Source of the DNA: Lutjanus erythropterus
Taxonomy: Eukaryota; Chordata; Actinopteri; Lutjaniformes; Lutjanidae
Assembly (NCBI GenBank): GCA_020091685.1
Contig: CM034595.1
Span: forward strand, 6,967,132 to 7,031,131
Reading direction: 5' to 3'
Length of the DNA: 64,000 bases
A model generated the notes under the pieces. The model had not been told where the DNA came from. It ran no database searches and was given only the letters and a program-made list of their open reading frames with translations. Of this stretch, positions 24,223-37,143 are shown piece by piece (the stretch's first letter is position 1; every line of letters starts with the position of its first letter). The position numbers and the translations under genes were made by a program.

Positions 24223-26029
24223 ATGTGAAGGGGAGCCCTGACGATCACCCTTAGGCACAAGAAGAAGGGCTCATACACTGGCATCATGCACACATCACCG
24301 TATGTGAATCCCTTGTGAACGGGTACAATTTGAAACTGATTCAGGATTACAGATTTGACCAGTGACAACGAAAACTACCTCACAGAGAGCTCAGTACACA
24401 ATCTGAATGGCTACTGCTGAACCAGTGCTAGGTATAAACAGTACACACAAATGGGATTTTGATATTATGATAGTGACTATAAATCTGAAACAAATTCTTC
24501 TCATTCAGAACATTACTCAATTTCACTAAATGTACAGCTGCAAATCCAATTTCAGGACACAACACTGGCATGAATCAGAAAAAAATTCTGATCCTTTTTC
24601 TGGAATCTTGTGATGTTGGTCAACTATTTGTCAAAAAATCCAGAAGAATATGTATGTAGAGTTGTGAGGCATGTCAGTGAGCTGTGTAGTTCACTCTGTG
24701 TGGCTCCATTCTATGTCAGGTCACAATAATCAACAGTTGCCCTCACCTGCCAACTCACCTGATGATCTGAACAGTGTGTATGCACACACTGATGACAGCC
24801 AGATGGCTGAAACCATTTTGTGTGTTAAGCAAAAGCTCATGAAATGATACTGCCTCTGAGTACGACCCTTTTTCTTGATGCAAGGACAAAAAAATTCCAA
24901 ATTATTAGTATAGATTTATATTGACACAACTTTTACTCCATGTTTAATTTACCTTCGTTCATCCTTCTATAATATTTTCTTATTTCATAATTCTTTTATA
25001 GTCAGGGAACATCATTTTTACATCAGTGATTGACCAATATGGGTTTTTCGATGGCCGATGCTCAGACTTTGAGAGCAGGGCAGCTGATGCCTGATGTATA
25101 GTGCTGATATCAAAACAAAGAAGAAGTCATGCATAATTCCACTATGCACACTGGTGGTAATTAATGAAAAATACCCCTGGTTATGCAGTAGATTTCAGAA
25201 CATGACTGGTATTTCAGGAACAGTGGGGTCCAGTATGTCAGAATCAACATCATTCAATCACATTTTTCTACACATGATAACATAATATAGTGCTAATTAG
25301 TTATAAATGATTTTCTGTCATTTAGGGTGGGAGAAATGTGTTAACATTAAGAAATGATTAGTATCTTCTTTAAATTAACTTTTGAAGACTTATTCTTATC
25401 CAAAGGCTTTCTTATAATTCCTTTTTTAAAAATTTATAGGTTTATTTTCATTCCTAATTTAATTTCACTAATTTATTCTTGCTGACACACTTCATTTTTT
25501 CATGTCGTCATTTGAAGTTTTCATTCACTCATTGTTTTTATATTTTTTCCTTGGTGTTTTATTCCTGTTTTTTAATTGTTTGTGGTTTTTCACTTTTATT
25601 CCTCTTTTATTTCTTCTGCCTGCGTCTTTATTCATACTTTACAGTGTGTTTGATTGTTATGTTTCATGTGTGAAGATATCGAGGTAATTTATTTATTTTT
25701 AGCATTTTGTGATGGTGGTTTTGATAAGTGCCATACAAATAAACTTTAGTATTAGTCTTATTAGAAAAAAAATGATGGTGACTGAGGAAAATTTAGGGAA
25801 ACTATTTCACATTAATCTTTTCTACAGCACCTACTGCACCAGCCTTTCAATCTAAGGCTCATTTCACAAACTATTTAGCTCTAAATTGTGTTTGAGGACA
25901 AATTTAGCATGTGGTGCAGCCTTGTTTAAGAATTCACCAGAGGTTTTGTGATTTCACTCATGTTAGTTCAAGGTTATGTTAAAGTGTGGGGTCAGTGATC
26001 CTCTGAAGAATGAATTTAAGTCAATACAA
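24223..26029. other. No gene seen
   Basis: AT-rich DNA. T-rich stretches near 25480-25690 give spurious hydrophobic open frames. Confidence 0.5.
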
Positions 26030-26560
26030 CGTCCCCAAAAGTGACATATGGAAATGTTGATGTGTGTGAGGGTGTGTCAGCTGATGACGTGCACATGCCC
26101 GACTGTTTTCCTCGATGACATGCGAGTTTGTTGCTCCATAAAACCAGCCGCGTGCAGATAATAGCACTGATTTACACAGTGCACCCCTTTTCCCCGCGTG
26201 TCCCCTTGTGTTTTGTTCGTCTTAAATTGGCTCGAATGGAAATCAAATTGAAGGCGGCTCTTAGCGGAGGCTGACTCTGATGTTTCACTCTGCCTGTCCA
26301 TGCTTAACGGAGGACAGGTTTTTCTGAGTGGATGGTCGGGGGGGGGGGGAGCGGGGGGGGGGGGGGCGCGGGGTGTGTGTGTGTGTGTGAGGGGGGGAGT
26401 CCGAGCTCTTTGACAGAATTGTAAAGCAGCAGAATGAACAGATGTCTCCCAATGATTAATGTTCCTCCCCGCCTTGCCTCAGAGGAGCTGCGTGCCCATG
26501 CATCCCTAACCCTACACCTCCTCCCCGCCACTCTATAAAGCTAATTTCTTTAACTCACAG
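26030..26560. other. GC-rich unique block with a G-run/TG microsatellite
   Basis: Unlike the flanks, this stretch is GC-rich and mostly repeat-free. At its centre are 12 G (26338-26349), 14 G (26353-26366), a (TG)n run (about 26373-26389) and another G run. No exon is recognised. Candidate conserved non-coding DNA (inference). Confidence 0.35.
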
Positions 26561-27831
26561 CTTTTTTCTCTTTTCTCCAACTTCACATCGCCTCTTCATC
26601 TTTTATATCTCTCCCTCTAGAAACATAAACTTCAATTTCTTGCATATTTTTGGAAAAAATTAGAAGAAAAGTGCTACCTTTCCTGATTTATGAGTTTCAT
26701 GGGGAAATCTGGGGTTCCAGGCGGTGCATTGGACCTGAAGGACAGTCTAATTTGCACATGCTGTACTGTAAATGGAAATCCCCTTCTACTGTAATGTGGC
26801 AAGACTATAGACATCAAGGCTGTGTGCTGAAGGGATCAATCATAGAGAAACAAACAGTCAGCCACTCCTCTTCTTACTGTAATTTAAAGAACACATGAAA
26901 AACCTTTATGAAGCAGTGTAAGCCTGACCCCTACTGGCTTAAGATGGATTTTTTTTTTTTTTTGCTTTGGGATGAATTAATAGAAAAGTATCTGATTTAT
27001 GTGTGTTGCCTTCACCTGGAGTTTTTCCCAGCATGCATTAATTGGATGACATGAAAACACACTTACATCACACAGCTGATGCCTCATCGTTGCTCTTTAA
27101 GCAGAGAACTATAGAATTAACCCAGTTTGTGACGTTCGGACCTATGGCTTTACAGAGAGTAAAAGCACACGGTAATTCACTGTGCAAAAACTGCATCTTT
27201 TATTTCCTCCAAGTACGTCTCTCTTCCTTTCTTTCTTTAGTTTTGGATGAGCTGAGCAAAGCTCGGAGCGCAGAGCAACAGCGCCCCCTGCTGCAGCTCC
27301 GAGGTGGAAAAAATAGGGGGGAACCCACACACAGTCTCAGGGGGAAATTGGCCATTAAAATCCAGCACTGCATGGTAATGAATACCAGGCCTATGGTAAA
27401 GGGCTCACATTAAATATTTACACTCTCTGTTAATATTTCATATGGTAATTTTGTATTTAAATTGGATTTAATATTTAATATAAATACAGAGCTAAGTGGG
27501 GTATACTATTCTCAAACAGCAATCCAGACACCTTCCATATGACCGGGGGAGTAAATATGACATGGACGGCATACATATGTAGATCGTCAGGGCCGGGACA
27601 CACACGCGCAGAGCAGGACACACAGACAGAACGTCCCACTGTCTGCAGCGTCGGGTTTATGGCTGTTTTCTCCTCTGGGATGAGATGGACTGTAGGGGAG
27701 AGTGGGGTCACAACAGCCATTTGAAGAATCTTCAAAGCGGTGACAGTGACGTCTCCAACTAAGATATTTACAGGATGTTATACGTCAGTGTGACTCATCC
27801 AGGATATTGTGCATCTCCGTGAATTATCACG
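26561..27831. other. No gene seen
   Basis: Moderate GC around 27230-27330 and 27540-27700, with several short overlapping open frames and no consistent splice signals. Confidence 0.4.
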
Positions 27832-28040
27832 TTATTACCTCCGCCAAGGAGGTTGTGTTTTCCAGACTGCTGTTTGTCTGTTTTTCAGCAGGGTTACAGA
27901 AAAATGACTGGCTCAGTTTTCAGAAAACTTGGTGGAAAGGTAGGCCAAGTAGGAACACATAAAATTTTGGGCTGTTTTTGAATCTTGGGGCAGATACATG
28001 AATTATTTTTCCCTAATTATTTTTACCCTACACATGAAGC
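27832..28040 (+). repeat. Dispersed teleost repeat (CCTCCGCCAAGGAGGTT family)
   Basis: TTACCTCCGCCAAGGAGGTT, then TTTCAGCAGGGTTACAGAAAAA and AACTTGGTGGAAAGG, is the start of a very common fish repeat. The 3' part has decayed. Confidence 0.6.
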
Positions 28041-29303
28041 TGTTCTCTGTTCACAGAGAGCAGCTGCTATAGAGTACAGAGAATAGTTGTTTCATGGGAG
28101 AACTAGTATAACTGTAATATGGCACGCATTTTCTCGAACTTATAGTAGAGGAACAAACCCCCCCAAAAAATACCCCTGTAGGAGGCAGAACAACGCACAA
28201 CCATGTTTTTCATTAGTTTAATATGTCTAAGTTTCGAAGTGGATTGTTTATTAAAAGTAATTCACTGCAAAATTATTTTTGGTTGATATCTGGATCTTCC
28301 CCAAAACCAAAAATAATGAAAATTTAAGCTTTTCTAAAAGGAAGAATGCCTACAACAAATGCCTATCACATATATGTCTGGAAATATTGATCAGAATGTC
28401 ACCAAATTTTCAACTGGATGTTAGCAGACAGTTATTGCATATAATGAAGATAAAAATCCATCAATACCTTTTTCTTTCTTTGAAATTTATACATCTAAAC
28501 ACACAGGAATTATAGGCGGAAATGGAATCAGAAATTAAAAGTTATATATATATATATATATATATAAATGTCTGTCATTATGACTATAAGGTGTAGCTGT
28601 GGAAACGTAAATACACAAATGTTGTGCAACTAATTATACTCTTACTGACATCCAAATATTGATTGTCTGCAATAAACTCCACCAGATATATTAAGGGAAA
28701 AATGGAAACTTCATTAGAGCAAGCAATAATGTTAACCATGAAGTTTGCATTTGCAGATTCACACATTAAGAGCATCACACATCTCTGTTGAAAACAATAT
28801 TATATAGTACAATTATGTAATATAACAATATTATACTGTTATTGGGTAAGTTTTTTAAATATAGATGCAGATATTTTATGACTAAACTTCAAACCATTGT
28901 AAGAATGAGCTAAAACTCTTGAGTGAGTCACTGACACTTGTTAATGAGACAAAGGCTCTTAAGTTGTTTCCATTAATAAACCTAATTCAAATATGATTGT
29001 AAATTAATTAAATCTGGTTTCTTTTTTATTCTTTTTTTTTTTTTTTTAATTTTGGTTTTACTTTTATTTTTACCTTTTTTAAATCATGTTTTGCTCAACT
29101 GCAGACAGATCTTAGATAAATGAGAGATGAATATGTACCTTATCTGTTTGTATTTGTCATGTGTTCAATAGAAGAGTGAACTATTGGCTTTGGCAGAGGT
29201 CTGCAGACTGTAGTTCTTAAAGGTGGGGTGAGTGATTCTGGAGAAAAATATGTTTTTGAGTCTCATTCCCAGATTATTTAATGCTGACACTTTGGGCAGG
29301 TGG
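28041..29303. other. AT-rich DNA with (TA)n at about 28542-28566
   Basis: No coding signal is seen. A short TA microsatellite and a T-run near 29033-29047 are the only structures noticed. Confidence 0.5.
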
Positions 29304-29705
29304 CTGGTAGGTTTGGGTATTGATTCTCCTCAATTCCATCAACGTTGATACATTCATACATTGTGCCAAGTACCAAGTAGTATTGAAACTTCAAACAAGA
29401 CCTGCATTTGATCCTTTTGCCAGCGTCTAGAAAAAATGACTATTTGTATGGTTTTGCAACCAAAACATTCAAAGATATGGCTATATTACACACCAATGGT
29501 CTCTGAAAAAATAAATGCATTCAATGTAGAAGGACTATTTCAGGAAAAACAGTGAATGTGACTGACATGATGAAGCACCTAATAAAGCATGAAGAAAACT
29601 TCATGGTGACAAAGACAAATAGAGTACTTAATTGATATCAGTATGACTTTAAGGGTACAGGTATTGGTACTGGTATCATAAATTTTTTAATGATACCCAG
29701 TCCTA
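29304..29705. mobile_element. Small MITE-like repeat
   Basis: The left part GTAGGTTTGGGTATTGATTC and right part ATGATACCCAGTCCTA form an eroded inverted pair around CAAGTACCAAGTAGTATTG-type sequence typical of a teleost non-autonomous repeat. Confidence 0.4.
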
Positions 29706-29885
29706 ATGGCCTGTACCAAGCCACTCAACAGTGAGACTTAACAATCAAATATATTTCTCCAGAATCACCTTCTCCACATTAAACACTATGAAAAATGCAG
29801 CTTGCTCCCAGATTAGTGCCAGTCTGATAAAGGTTAAACTGAGGATAAGATTATCTAAATTTTAACAACTTCTAATTTGTGGATC

Positions 29886-30514
29886 TTAAAGTGATAGTTC
29901 ACCCAGAAATGAAAATCTACTCACCCTCATGCTGACTGAAGGTCAGGTTTAGTTTTTCATTCAAAACACTGCTGGAGTTTCAGAGGAAAACAGTGCTGCA
30001 GAATCTCTCAAACAATGGAAGTGAATGGTGACCAGTTTTCAAATGGAAAAAACAACCCCAAAAAAAAAAAAACAAAAAAAAAACAACAACAACATAAAAT
30101 TGTTCCGCACAGCTCTTCTTGTGTAATCCACGTCTCCTAAAGTCCCGACATGCCGTTTGCACATCGTCACAACACACACACCTAGTTCAGACAGTGTGCA
30201 TGTGCATGTGAACCTGGCTCCAAGCTAAGGCTCTACAGTGAAGGTTCAGGCTAAGAACATGGTGCAAATGACATCTTTCAAGTCAACTTTGATTACACCA
30301 GATGATCTGTATGGGCATTTTATTTGTTTGGTTTTTTTTACATTTGAAAACTGGTCACCATTCACTTCCATTGTTTGAGAGATTCTGCAACACTGTTTCC
30401 CTGTGAAACTCCAGCAGTGTTTTGTGGACTAAAAAACTAAACCTGACCTTCAATCAGCATGAAGGTAAGTAGATAATGACTGAATTTTCACTTTTGGGTG
30501 ATCTAATCCTTTAA
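29886..30514. mobile_element. Foldback MITE with TTAA target duplication
   Basis: TTAA at 29886-29889 and 30511-30514 flanks ends AGTGATAGTTCACCC and the reverse complement of AGGATTAGATCACCC. The arms are about 160-170 bp long (about 29890-30050 and 30335-30510) and are near-complementary throughout, including GGTGACCAGTTTTCAAATG and its reverse complement. The family resembles the abundant fish TTAA-target repeat that starts AGGGATAGTTCACCC. The loop holds an A-rich run and about 250 bp of unique sequence. Confidence 0.8.
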
Positions 30515-33500
30515 GGAGAAAAGTACAATATACAAAACTCACACAACACCTGTACTCATTAGGCCTTATTCACAGCAGACACTTTACCTTGTTTTAGGTC
30601 CCATTTACAACATGTCATTTCAAGTGTGCTGCACTGATAAAATCCGGATGAGATTTAAGACACTTTAATTCACACTTTAGCCACAAATATGTCTCCCTTT
30701 GCATTTCCTGAAGAAAAAGTGTGTGATTGCTGCCTGTGCTACCGCTGCCTCTGCTGATTGATGTGTACAATAATTAAAGTCCTACTACAGGTGTCTCTTT
30801 TCAGACTGTTTTGAGGATGTTACACAGTAGACAGGATTGTGATTACTGTGATATTATTCCCCACTTTTCTTTCTCTGCAAATGTCAAAGGTCCATCATTA
30901 CATCATTAAGGTGGATCATTAGTCTGACACTGTGCTGCAGTGACAGGTTCATTTTACTGTTCAACAACAAACAAAAAGAAACAATGCTGACCCATGAACA
31001 AAGTGATCGCCCCTCTGAAAAAAGAGATCTGATTACAATCTGTCTTGGTTTACATGCAAATCAGTGACCTCCAGTTCAGGAGACGCTGAAGCAGTTTGTT
31101 AACTAACACAAGCAGAACAAGAAGAACATCTGCACTTCAGCTGTTTTGTTACAACAGTATGAACTGTGAGACAAAAGTTGTATCATCTTCATCTCCACAA
31201 ACAGAATATTTAGATATGTTTCTAAGTTTAAAAGTGCCCTACATTAAAATGTATAATGGTGTCTGTTACCTCAAAAGTCTGCAAGGAACTACAAGGAACT
31301 GTGTGCACATTTGCAAAAGAAACATCAGCCATTTTTTTTCTTTATGTTAACCATCATGCAGCTGGAACGTTTTGAAGTCAGAAGTCAGAAATTTCAGCTG
31401 AGAATGCGGCATTAGGTTATTTCAACTGATCGCACACCTCTGCCTCACTTTTGACCAAGTGTCCTGTGCTTTTTACCTTACATAAAATAGCATAATATTC
31501 AATACTAGAACTGTCACAATACTGCAATTTTAACTTTGATACAATACTAGTGTAAAAGAACAAAACTCAGTTCTTCATTTCAACAGGCTACCACTGCAAA
31601 AAGTAAAAAGGCAGGCACATAAAACAGGATCATTCTAGTCTTTTTTTAAAAATTAGCGACCTGCACACAGTTGCTGGTAGAAAAAAAGTAATTGAACACC
31701 GTCTTGTTTTGCTGCTGCAGGTTGAGCTGTCTTGAATGAGCACTAAGACCATTTTTTAATAGTTTTGGTACTTTTGATTCTATAATTAAAATCGTTTTAA
31801 ACATGGAATTAAAAAAAATATTGAAGTATTAATACTTAGGCAACCTTATGAAAACACAACTAATTTGCTCTGTCAAATTTACTTTTTCATTTAGCAGACA
31901 CTTTTATCCAAAGCAGCGTACATCTGAGAGCTGATGCCATGAAGCAAAGTTCGAGTCTGATAGTCTCGTGCTGTCAATCAAGTGTTCATGAAATAGCTGG
32001 GTTCAGTCTTCTCTGAAAGATTTAGAGGGACTCTGCCGATCAAACACAGTTAGGCAGCTTGTTCCACCATTGTGGAGCCACAGATATGTTTGGAGGGAAC
32101 ATAAATGCTGGTTGGATCACACTGCTAAAACACCTGGTTAACATTATGGGAACATTGTGGCTTTGATTAAATAATAAAATCCAACTTTCTCTATGCTATT
32201 TTTGAACTTCAAGGTTATATATGATAAGATGTTTTGTTTTAAGTATTGCCCTCTAGTGGCTGGCTGCAGTATAAATCATAAACCCCACCGTCTCCATGTA
32301 AGCAGATGAGACATGGGCCAAACTAAAAAATCAAATTACACGTCAAGAAAGTATTTTTTTCCAAAATGGTTTCTGTCATTTTGTCTAGTTCTTATAACAC
32401 TGATGTTTGTTCAAGTTTTCAGATTTCAGCTATAAAAAGGGAGCTTCACATCATGATTCACAGCTGAGCTCTGCTCACCACTGAGGTGGCCAGGTCTATG
32501 GGTGGGACTTTGATTCAAATGTCCAAAAGATGTCACCAGTGCAAGATGGCAGTGCTCATATCAGGGATATTTTGGCTAAATGGAGAAGTGTTGTCCATCT
32601 TTATTTACAATAAATGATTTTTAAGTCTGTGTAAAGAATAACAGGTTATTCTTTACAACATATTCTATAAAAAAAATAGTTGCTGAAAACATGTGAAAAC
32701 ACTAAGAGTTATGTAGTACTGAGTTGTGAAATTGGGCCGTTAAACTGGATTTTTTGGGTTCACTTCAGCTCACTTCAGTTCCAACAACCTGATACAGAAG
32801 AACAAAAAATACCATCCTGTCACTGTTCTCTGGCTCTGGTGGCTCAAACATGTCTGGACATGTCCAATACAGCTGCTAGACACAGTGTCCATGTTTCAAA
32901 TTATTTTCAGGTCATAGAGGCGTTTCACACTGAGACAGCGGAGCAGACACACCCCCAGTGTTTCAGAGCAGAGAAAACTGCTAATTTTTTCATGTTTTTG
33001 AGACCTAATTTTATATTCCTTTTTTTTTTCAATCATTCAAATTTGGCTGGGCGGCTTATAACATGTCTCTGTGGTGTGACAAACTCAGAACACACATTTA
33101 TTGTACACAAACTTTAACTCTACTGATTTTTAATTAATTTTTACAAAAAATTATAAAGCCAGTATACTAACTTAACATATTGTGCAGTTAGCATATAGCT
33201 GAATGAGTTCAAAAATTTGCACTCAGCGTTTTTATGTTCATGACATGTATTCACTTTCTTGTTCAATAAAACTAATAATATGTGTTCATTTAGCATAGGA
33301 AAAACACATTATTAAAACAAAAGTTGCAGTGTTTTGCTGAATACAAAAGGTTTTGCATTCTTAATATAAAACTGTAACAATTTCCAGTGTTTTTGCCAAC
33401 TAATTCTCAATTCAACTAACACTGAAGCTGAGACCCTTCTGTTTTGTAGTTTGAGGAAAACTTGCTGTGTCTCAAATCTGTTTGCATTTTTCAATGATTT

Positions 33501-33779
33501 AAATCTGCCTGAGTGGTTAACAACACATGTTTCTGTAGTGTGACAAACTCAGAACACACAATTATTGTTGCTTTAAATGACCTTGGAGCCTCTTCTGCTG
33601 TCCTCGGGTGGCCAAAAAAACATTCATATGTCCGTTATTGTTCAAACAAATAATAGGATGGTATGAAACAAATGATTTCCACTTTTCCCCTGTGCCTCCC
33701 TAAATCAATTAAATGAAACAAACTCTTTTGAAATATCTGGTCACGTGACCGATTTTGATTATAGTTTTCTGGAAACAAG
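30515..33779. other. No gene seen
   Basis: Repeat-like DNA. Two stretches (about 33045-33100 and 33500-33560) share GTGACAAACTCAGAACACAC, a local repeat. A 145-codon open frame at 32680-33117 lies in repeat-like sequence and is not accepted as a gene. Confidence 0.45.
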
Positions 33780-34380
33780 AGGCGGATGGCACCACTTCTC
33801 CACCAGCTTAAATCACCCTACTCTCCCATAGGAAAAATGAAGCTAATCCCCTCCACATATGGTATTGGCAGGCATCAATATGAATTTCAAGTGGCAGGAG
33901 ACCGCCAGAGAGAGTTTTATCTGGTTTTGATAAAATTCCAACTGGTAATTTCTTGGATAACACACACAAACGAGGCAGAGCACTTGACACACGGCACAGA
34001 CTACTGAGCATTAAATTGAATAAACATTTGACCTATTTGGCGTCGCTTTATCTGTGTGGGCACGGCACAAGACTGTGAGTGACAGCATCAGGAAGATTTC
34101 TCAACTCGACAACAAGAGCTGAGATAGCACACAAGGATATCTGAGGGGATGTCATCCTCGTCAGTGGCCGTTGGGTAAGCTGTCATATCAAACGTGCAGC
34201 CCAGAGGAGGAACAGGCAGCAGGAGAGACATGTCTCCAGGAGGGAAGTACTGAGCCACCCTACAATCATCTTTTTTTTTTTTGCTCTCAGCAGATATTAT
34301 GTGGTTTGCCCAAGAAGAAAGTGATGGAGAGGATTCACCAGGCCTGAGCTTTTCCAATCAAAGCGACTAGTGCAGACAGA
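33780..34380. other. Repeat-poor unique block, candidate conserved non-coding DNA
   Basis: Balanced composition with no microsatellites and overlapping short frames on both strands. Motifs such as GGCAGGAGACCGCCAGAGAG and GGTAATTTCTTGG look like unique sequence. Regulatory potential is inference only. Confidence 0.2.
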
Positions 34381-35206
34381 ACTAATCAATCACTGGAATG
34401 AGCTGCAGGTTGATGAGGTTCAGACAGACCGTGAGTTCTCCGGTGTGACACATTTTTTCACTCATTTATCTCTCGATTGTTTCATTCATCTTCATTTCAT
34501 CCCTCACCTCAAGGATCAGCTTTTTCCACTGTTGGCGCCTGAGATAAAACATCTCTTCACATTCCCCCCAGAGATTTATAGATTTGTGAGCTGTTCATTA
34601 CTGTTTGCCACTCTTTGATATCAAAATGATCAGAGTGTCATTTCCCATTAGTTGCATCATCTCATCTATAATGCATTGTTTAGCACAGTCACATAGATTT
34701 GTGGACGCTGAAATGCAGATTAGAGCTGGACACAGCGAGGGATAAAAAAAGCAAGTGTTCCTCCACCATTACACAGTAATAATGTGACAATATCAGGAAT
34801 TCTTCATGTTAAAAAAGAAAAAGAGACACCCACACACTGTCTTCACTTGTTCAATAAAGAACATTCTTAACAGACAACATTTCAAGGACCTTCTTCGGGT
34901 ATATGCTTACAAGCTGAGCAGACATCCATATATATAAAAGGCAGGGCTCACAGAGACCTGTCATCACAAGCTTATCAGGGTGAACTCCTCCTGCAAATTG
35001 TTACAAGTCATTTGACCTCAATTACAACATAAGTATATACAAAAAAGATTAAAATTGGCTCAATAGATCAGAGGTCTTGTCAATAATCAGAATCAGAATT
35101 GATCCCTGGGAGGAAATTGTTGATGTTACAGGTGCTCCCGTTCAAGAATAGAAAATATATATTAGCATAGAGAATTATGAGAAGAGAAAATAGGAATTAC
35201 GTAAAA
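34381..35206. other. No gene seen
   Basis: AT-rich non-coding sequence up to the left end of the next transposon. Confidence 0.45.
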
Positions 35207-37143
35207 GGGTCATTCCTACTATTCGGTGCCATTTGAGTCCCCATGCCATAATGTGGTATATTTTGTGTAAAAGTGGGCTAATATTTATTTTTAATATCTC
35301 ATCTTACATGGTTAACTCCCCTCTACCATAAAACACAACCATATGTACACAGGATAAATTGATTTAAAATAATTAATATGATTTTAATTGCAATTAGGGT
35401 GTTTGCTCAAATTAAGTTACAATTATAAGTAATAAAAATCAAATAAAGTCTATTTTTTTCATTATTTCTGTATAGCCTCATTTATAACGGTTCCCAACCA
35501 ATGTTTTTTTTTGTTATCAAAACATTTTAAATGTTTAAATTCTTAAAAATAAGTTGTGTCCCTGAGTCGACTGTCCACCCTGTTACTCTGACAAAAAACC
35601 CCTCCCCCTCCCTCCTGTCCATTCATCTAGTCACATAACTCACAGAAAGTAGCAGATATTCTTGAAGGGAAAACATCTACATGAAGCAGGGTCAGTATCA
35701 CTCTTTAATTAATCCTTTTTTCCAGTGTTTTAGAATGGTTCACTGATGTGGTAAAGCATAACATGTCCACTCTGTTACCCTTGTTTATATTGAAAACTCA
35801 TATTTTTTGTAATTTTGAAAAATGTTGTTAGTAAATACATTAAAAATCCTTCTCTGTAGCCACCATGTGCTAGCTTGTTGTTCATCACAGGACTAGTAAT
35901 ATCTGATGTTAGCTTAAAATGTCCCCCCTGTTACTGTCCACCCTGTTACTGTTTTGCATGGTAACAGGGTGGACGTAAGATAAGAGGGCTAGATGAATTA
36001 GTGTTTCCACCATTAATTCTTATTTACTATTGATTTATTATGAATTTGTTTGTCATTTATGCTTTTAAAAAAGATTGATCAAAACAATATGAATCTATTT
36101 GTCAGGGAATGGTGTCGTCTGCTGCAGAAAAAAGGCCTTAAGTTATTACAAAAGAAAACATTGGGCAGTGGTGCGTTGTCAGTTATGATGGTGAGCCACA
36201 CCCAGGAATCATCCTGGAGGTTGAAGAGGATGTTAAGGTGAAATGCACATATAGGAATGGGACCAACAAGTTTTTCTGGCCAAGTCGACAAGACGACATT
36301 AGCTGGTACAGGAATGACCAGATTGTGTGCCTAATGAGAGAGCCACAACCCCTAAACAAGAGGTCTGTCCAGCTGGACAAAAATGTGTGGAATTTCTTAG
36401 CAATTGAAAAATGTTTGTGATGTTTATTTTGGAGGTGCAGGACATTTGATTTGAGTTTGATGTGGACATGTTTCTGTTGTTGTTGTGATGGTTGTTGGGA
36501 GGTTGTAAGGTAAATGAACTGCCTTACTTTAATGAAATGCATTGCTGTTCACTGGTATGATGTCCACCCTGTTACGTCCTGTCCCCCCTGTTTCTCCTTT
36601 GTCCACCCTGTTACCTGTGTATTTTTTAAATTAATTGAATAAAAACAACAAGCATTATGCTTGTCTTTGTGAATACTGACAGTGAATGAATTAAATATAT
36701 CAGTCAATTAAAAATGGGGTGAAGTTTCATTGAAATTGCTTTTTATTCTTAAAGAAATGTGTTGAAATCACATTGTGCCTTAGTATAGAACGTCTCTTTT
36801 CAAGATAATGCTTGTTTATTAATACTTTTTAAAAAATACATTTAAAGGGCAAAGTAAGGGACATTTAAACTCTTAGGAAATGTAAATAGTAAATAATTGT
36901 CCTTTCAAAAACACTTACTAATAGAGATAAGAATGTCCTGTAACAGGGTGGACATTTGCCCCATGTCTTGTACCGGGAATTTGGTCAAAATCATTATAAT
37001 ATGATATCCTGAGCTTGACCAATATATTTTTCTTATAATTTAACAAGCCCTCCTTCAGATGAAATGATAAAATCCTGCAAAATTTTACATTTTTTAATCT
37101 AAGGTTACCATGGTCAAATGGCACCGAATAGTAGGAATGACCC
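35207..37143 (+). mobile_element. DNA transposon with perfect 30-bp inverted ends and internal 14-bp motif array
   Basis: Both ends begin GGGTCATTCCTACTATTCGG and are identical for 30 bp before diverging, so insertion is recent or the ends are well kept. The flanks are A-rich (TAAAA | AAAAA) and leave a short target duplication ambiguous. Inside are nine copies of GTCCACCCTGTTAC: 35573, 35765 (one change), 35921 (one change), 35936, 35961 (reverse), 36562, 36581 (two changes), 36601 and 36940 (reverse). Copies 35936 and 35961 form a perfect 14-bp hairpin with an 11-nt loop. One open stretch (36142-36420) encodes a conserved-looking domain. No full transposase is visible. I cannot assign a superfamily. 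Confidence 0.85.
36142..36420 (+). CDS. 92-codon open stretch in the transposon, Tudor-like character (unidentified)
   Basis: The frame is open for 92 codons and ends in TGA at 36418. It contains GQWCVVSYDGEPHPGIILEV, then VKVKCTYRNGTNKFFWPSRQ, DDISWYRNDQIVCLM and KRSVQLDKNVWNFL. Alternating aromatic/hydrophobic residues with YDG..PGII resemble a small SH3/Tudor-type barrel, and WC..YDG..PG patterns recur, from memory, in fish proteins of unknown function. It lacks a credible start Met near its beginning, so it is probably the last exon of a longer gene carried by the element; upstream exons were not found. Its intact frame inside a TIR element suggests that it is, or recently was, functional. 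Confidence 0.5.
   Translation, partial: VITKENIGQWCVVSYDGEPHPGIILEVEEDVKVKCTYRNGTNKFFWPSRQDDISWYRNDQIVCLMREPQPLNKRSVQLDKNVWNFLAIEKCL

Noticed and set aside
32680-33117. 145-codon open frame on the plus strand
   Set aside because: It lies in repeat-like sequence, part of which recurs near 33500, ends in a T-run-encoded Phe stretch, and has no motif or splice support.
35573-36953. Reading the GTCCACCCTGTTAC copies as a CRISPR array
   Set aside because: Spacing is irregular, orientation is mixed, and the motifs sit in a eukaryotic transposon.
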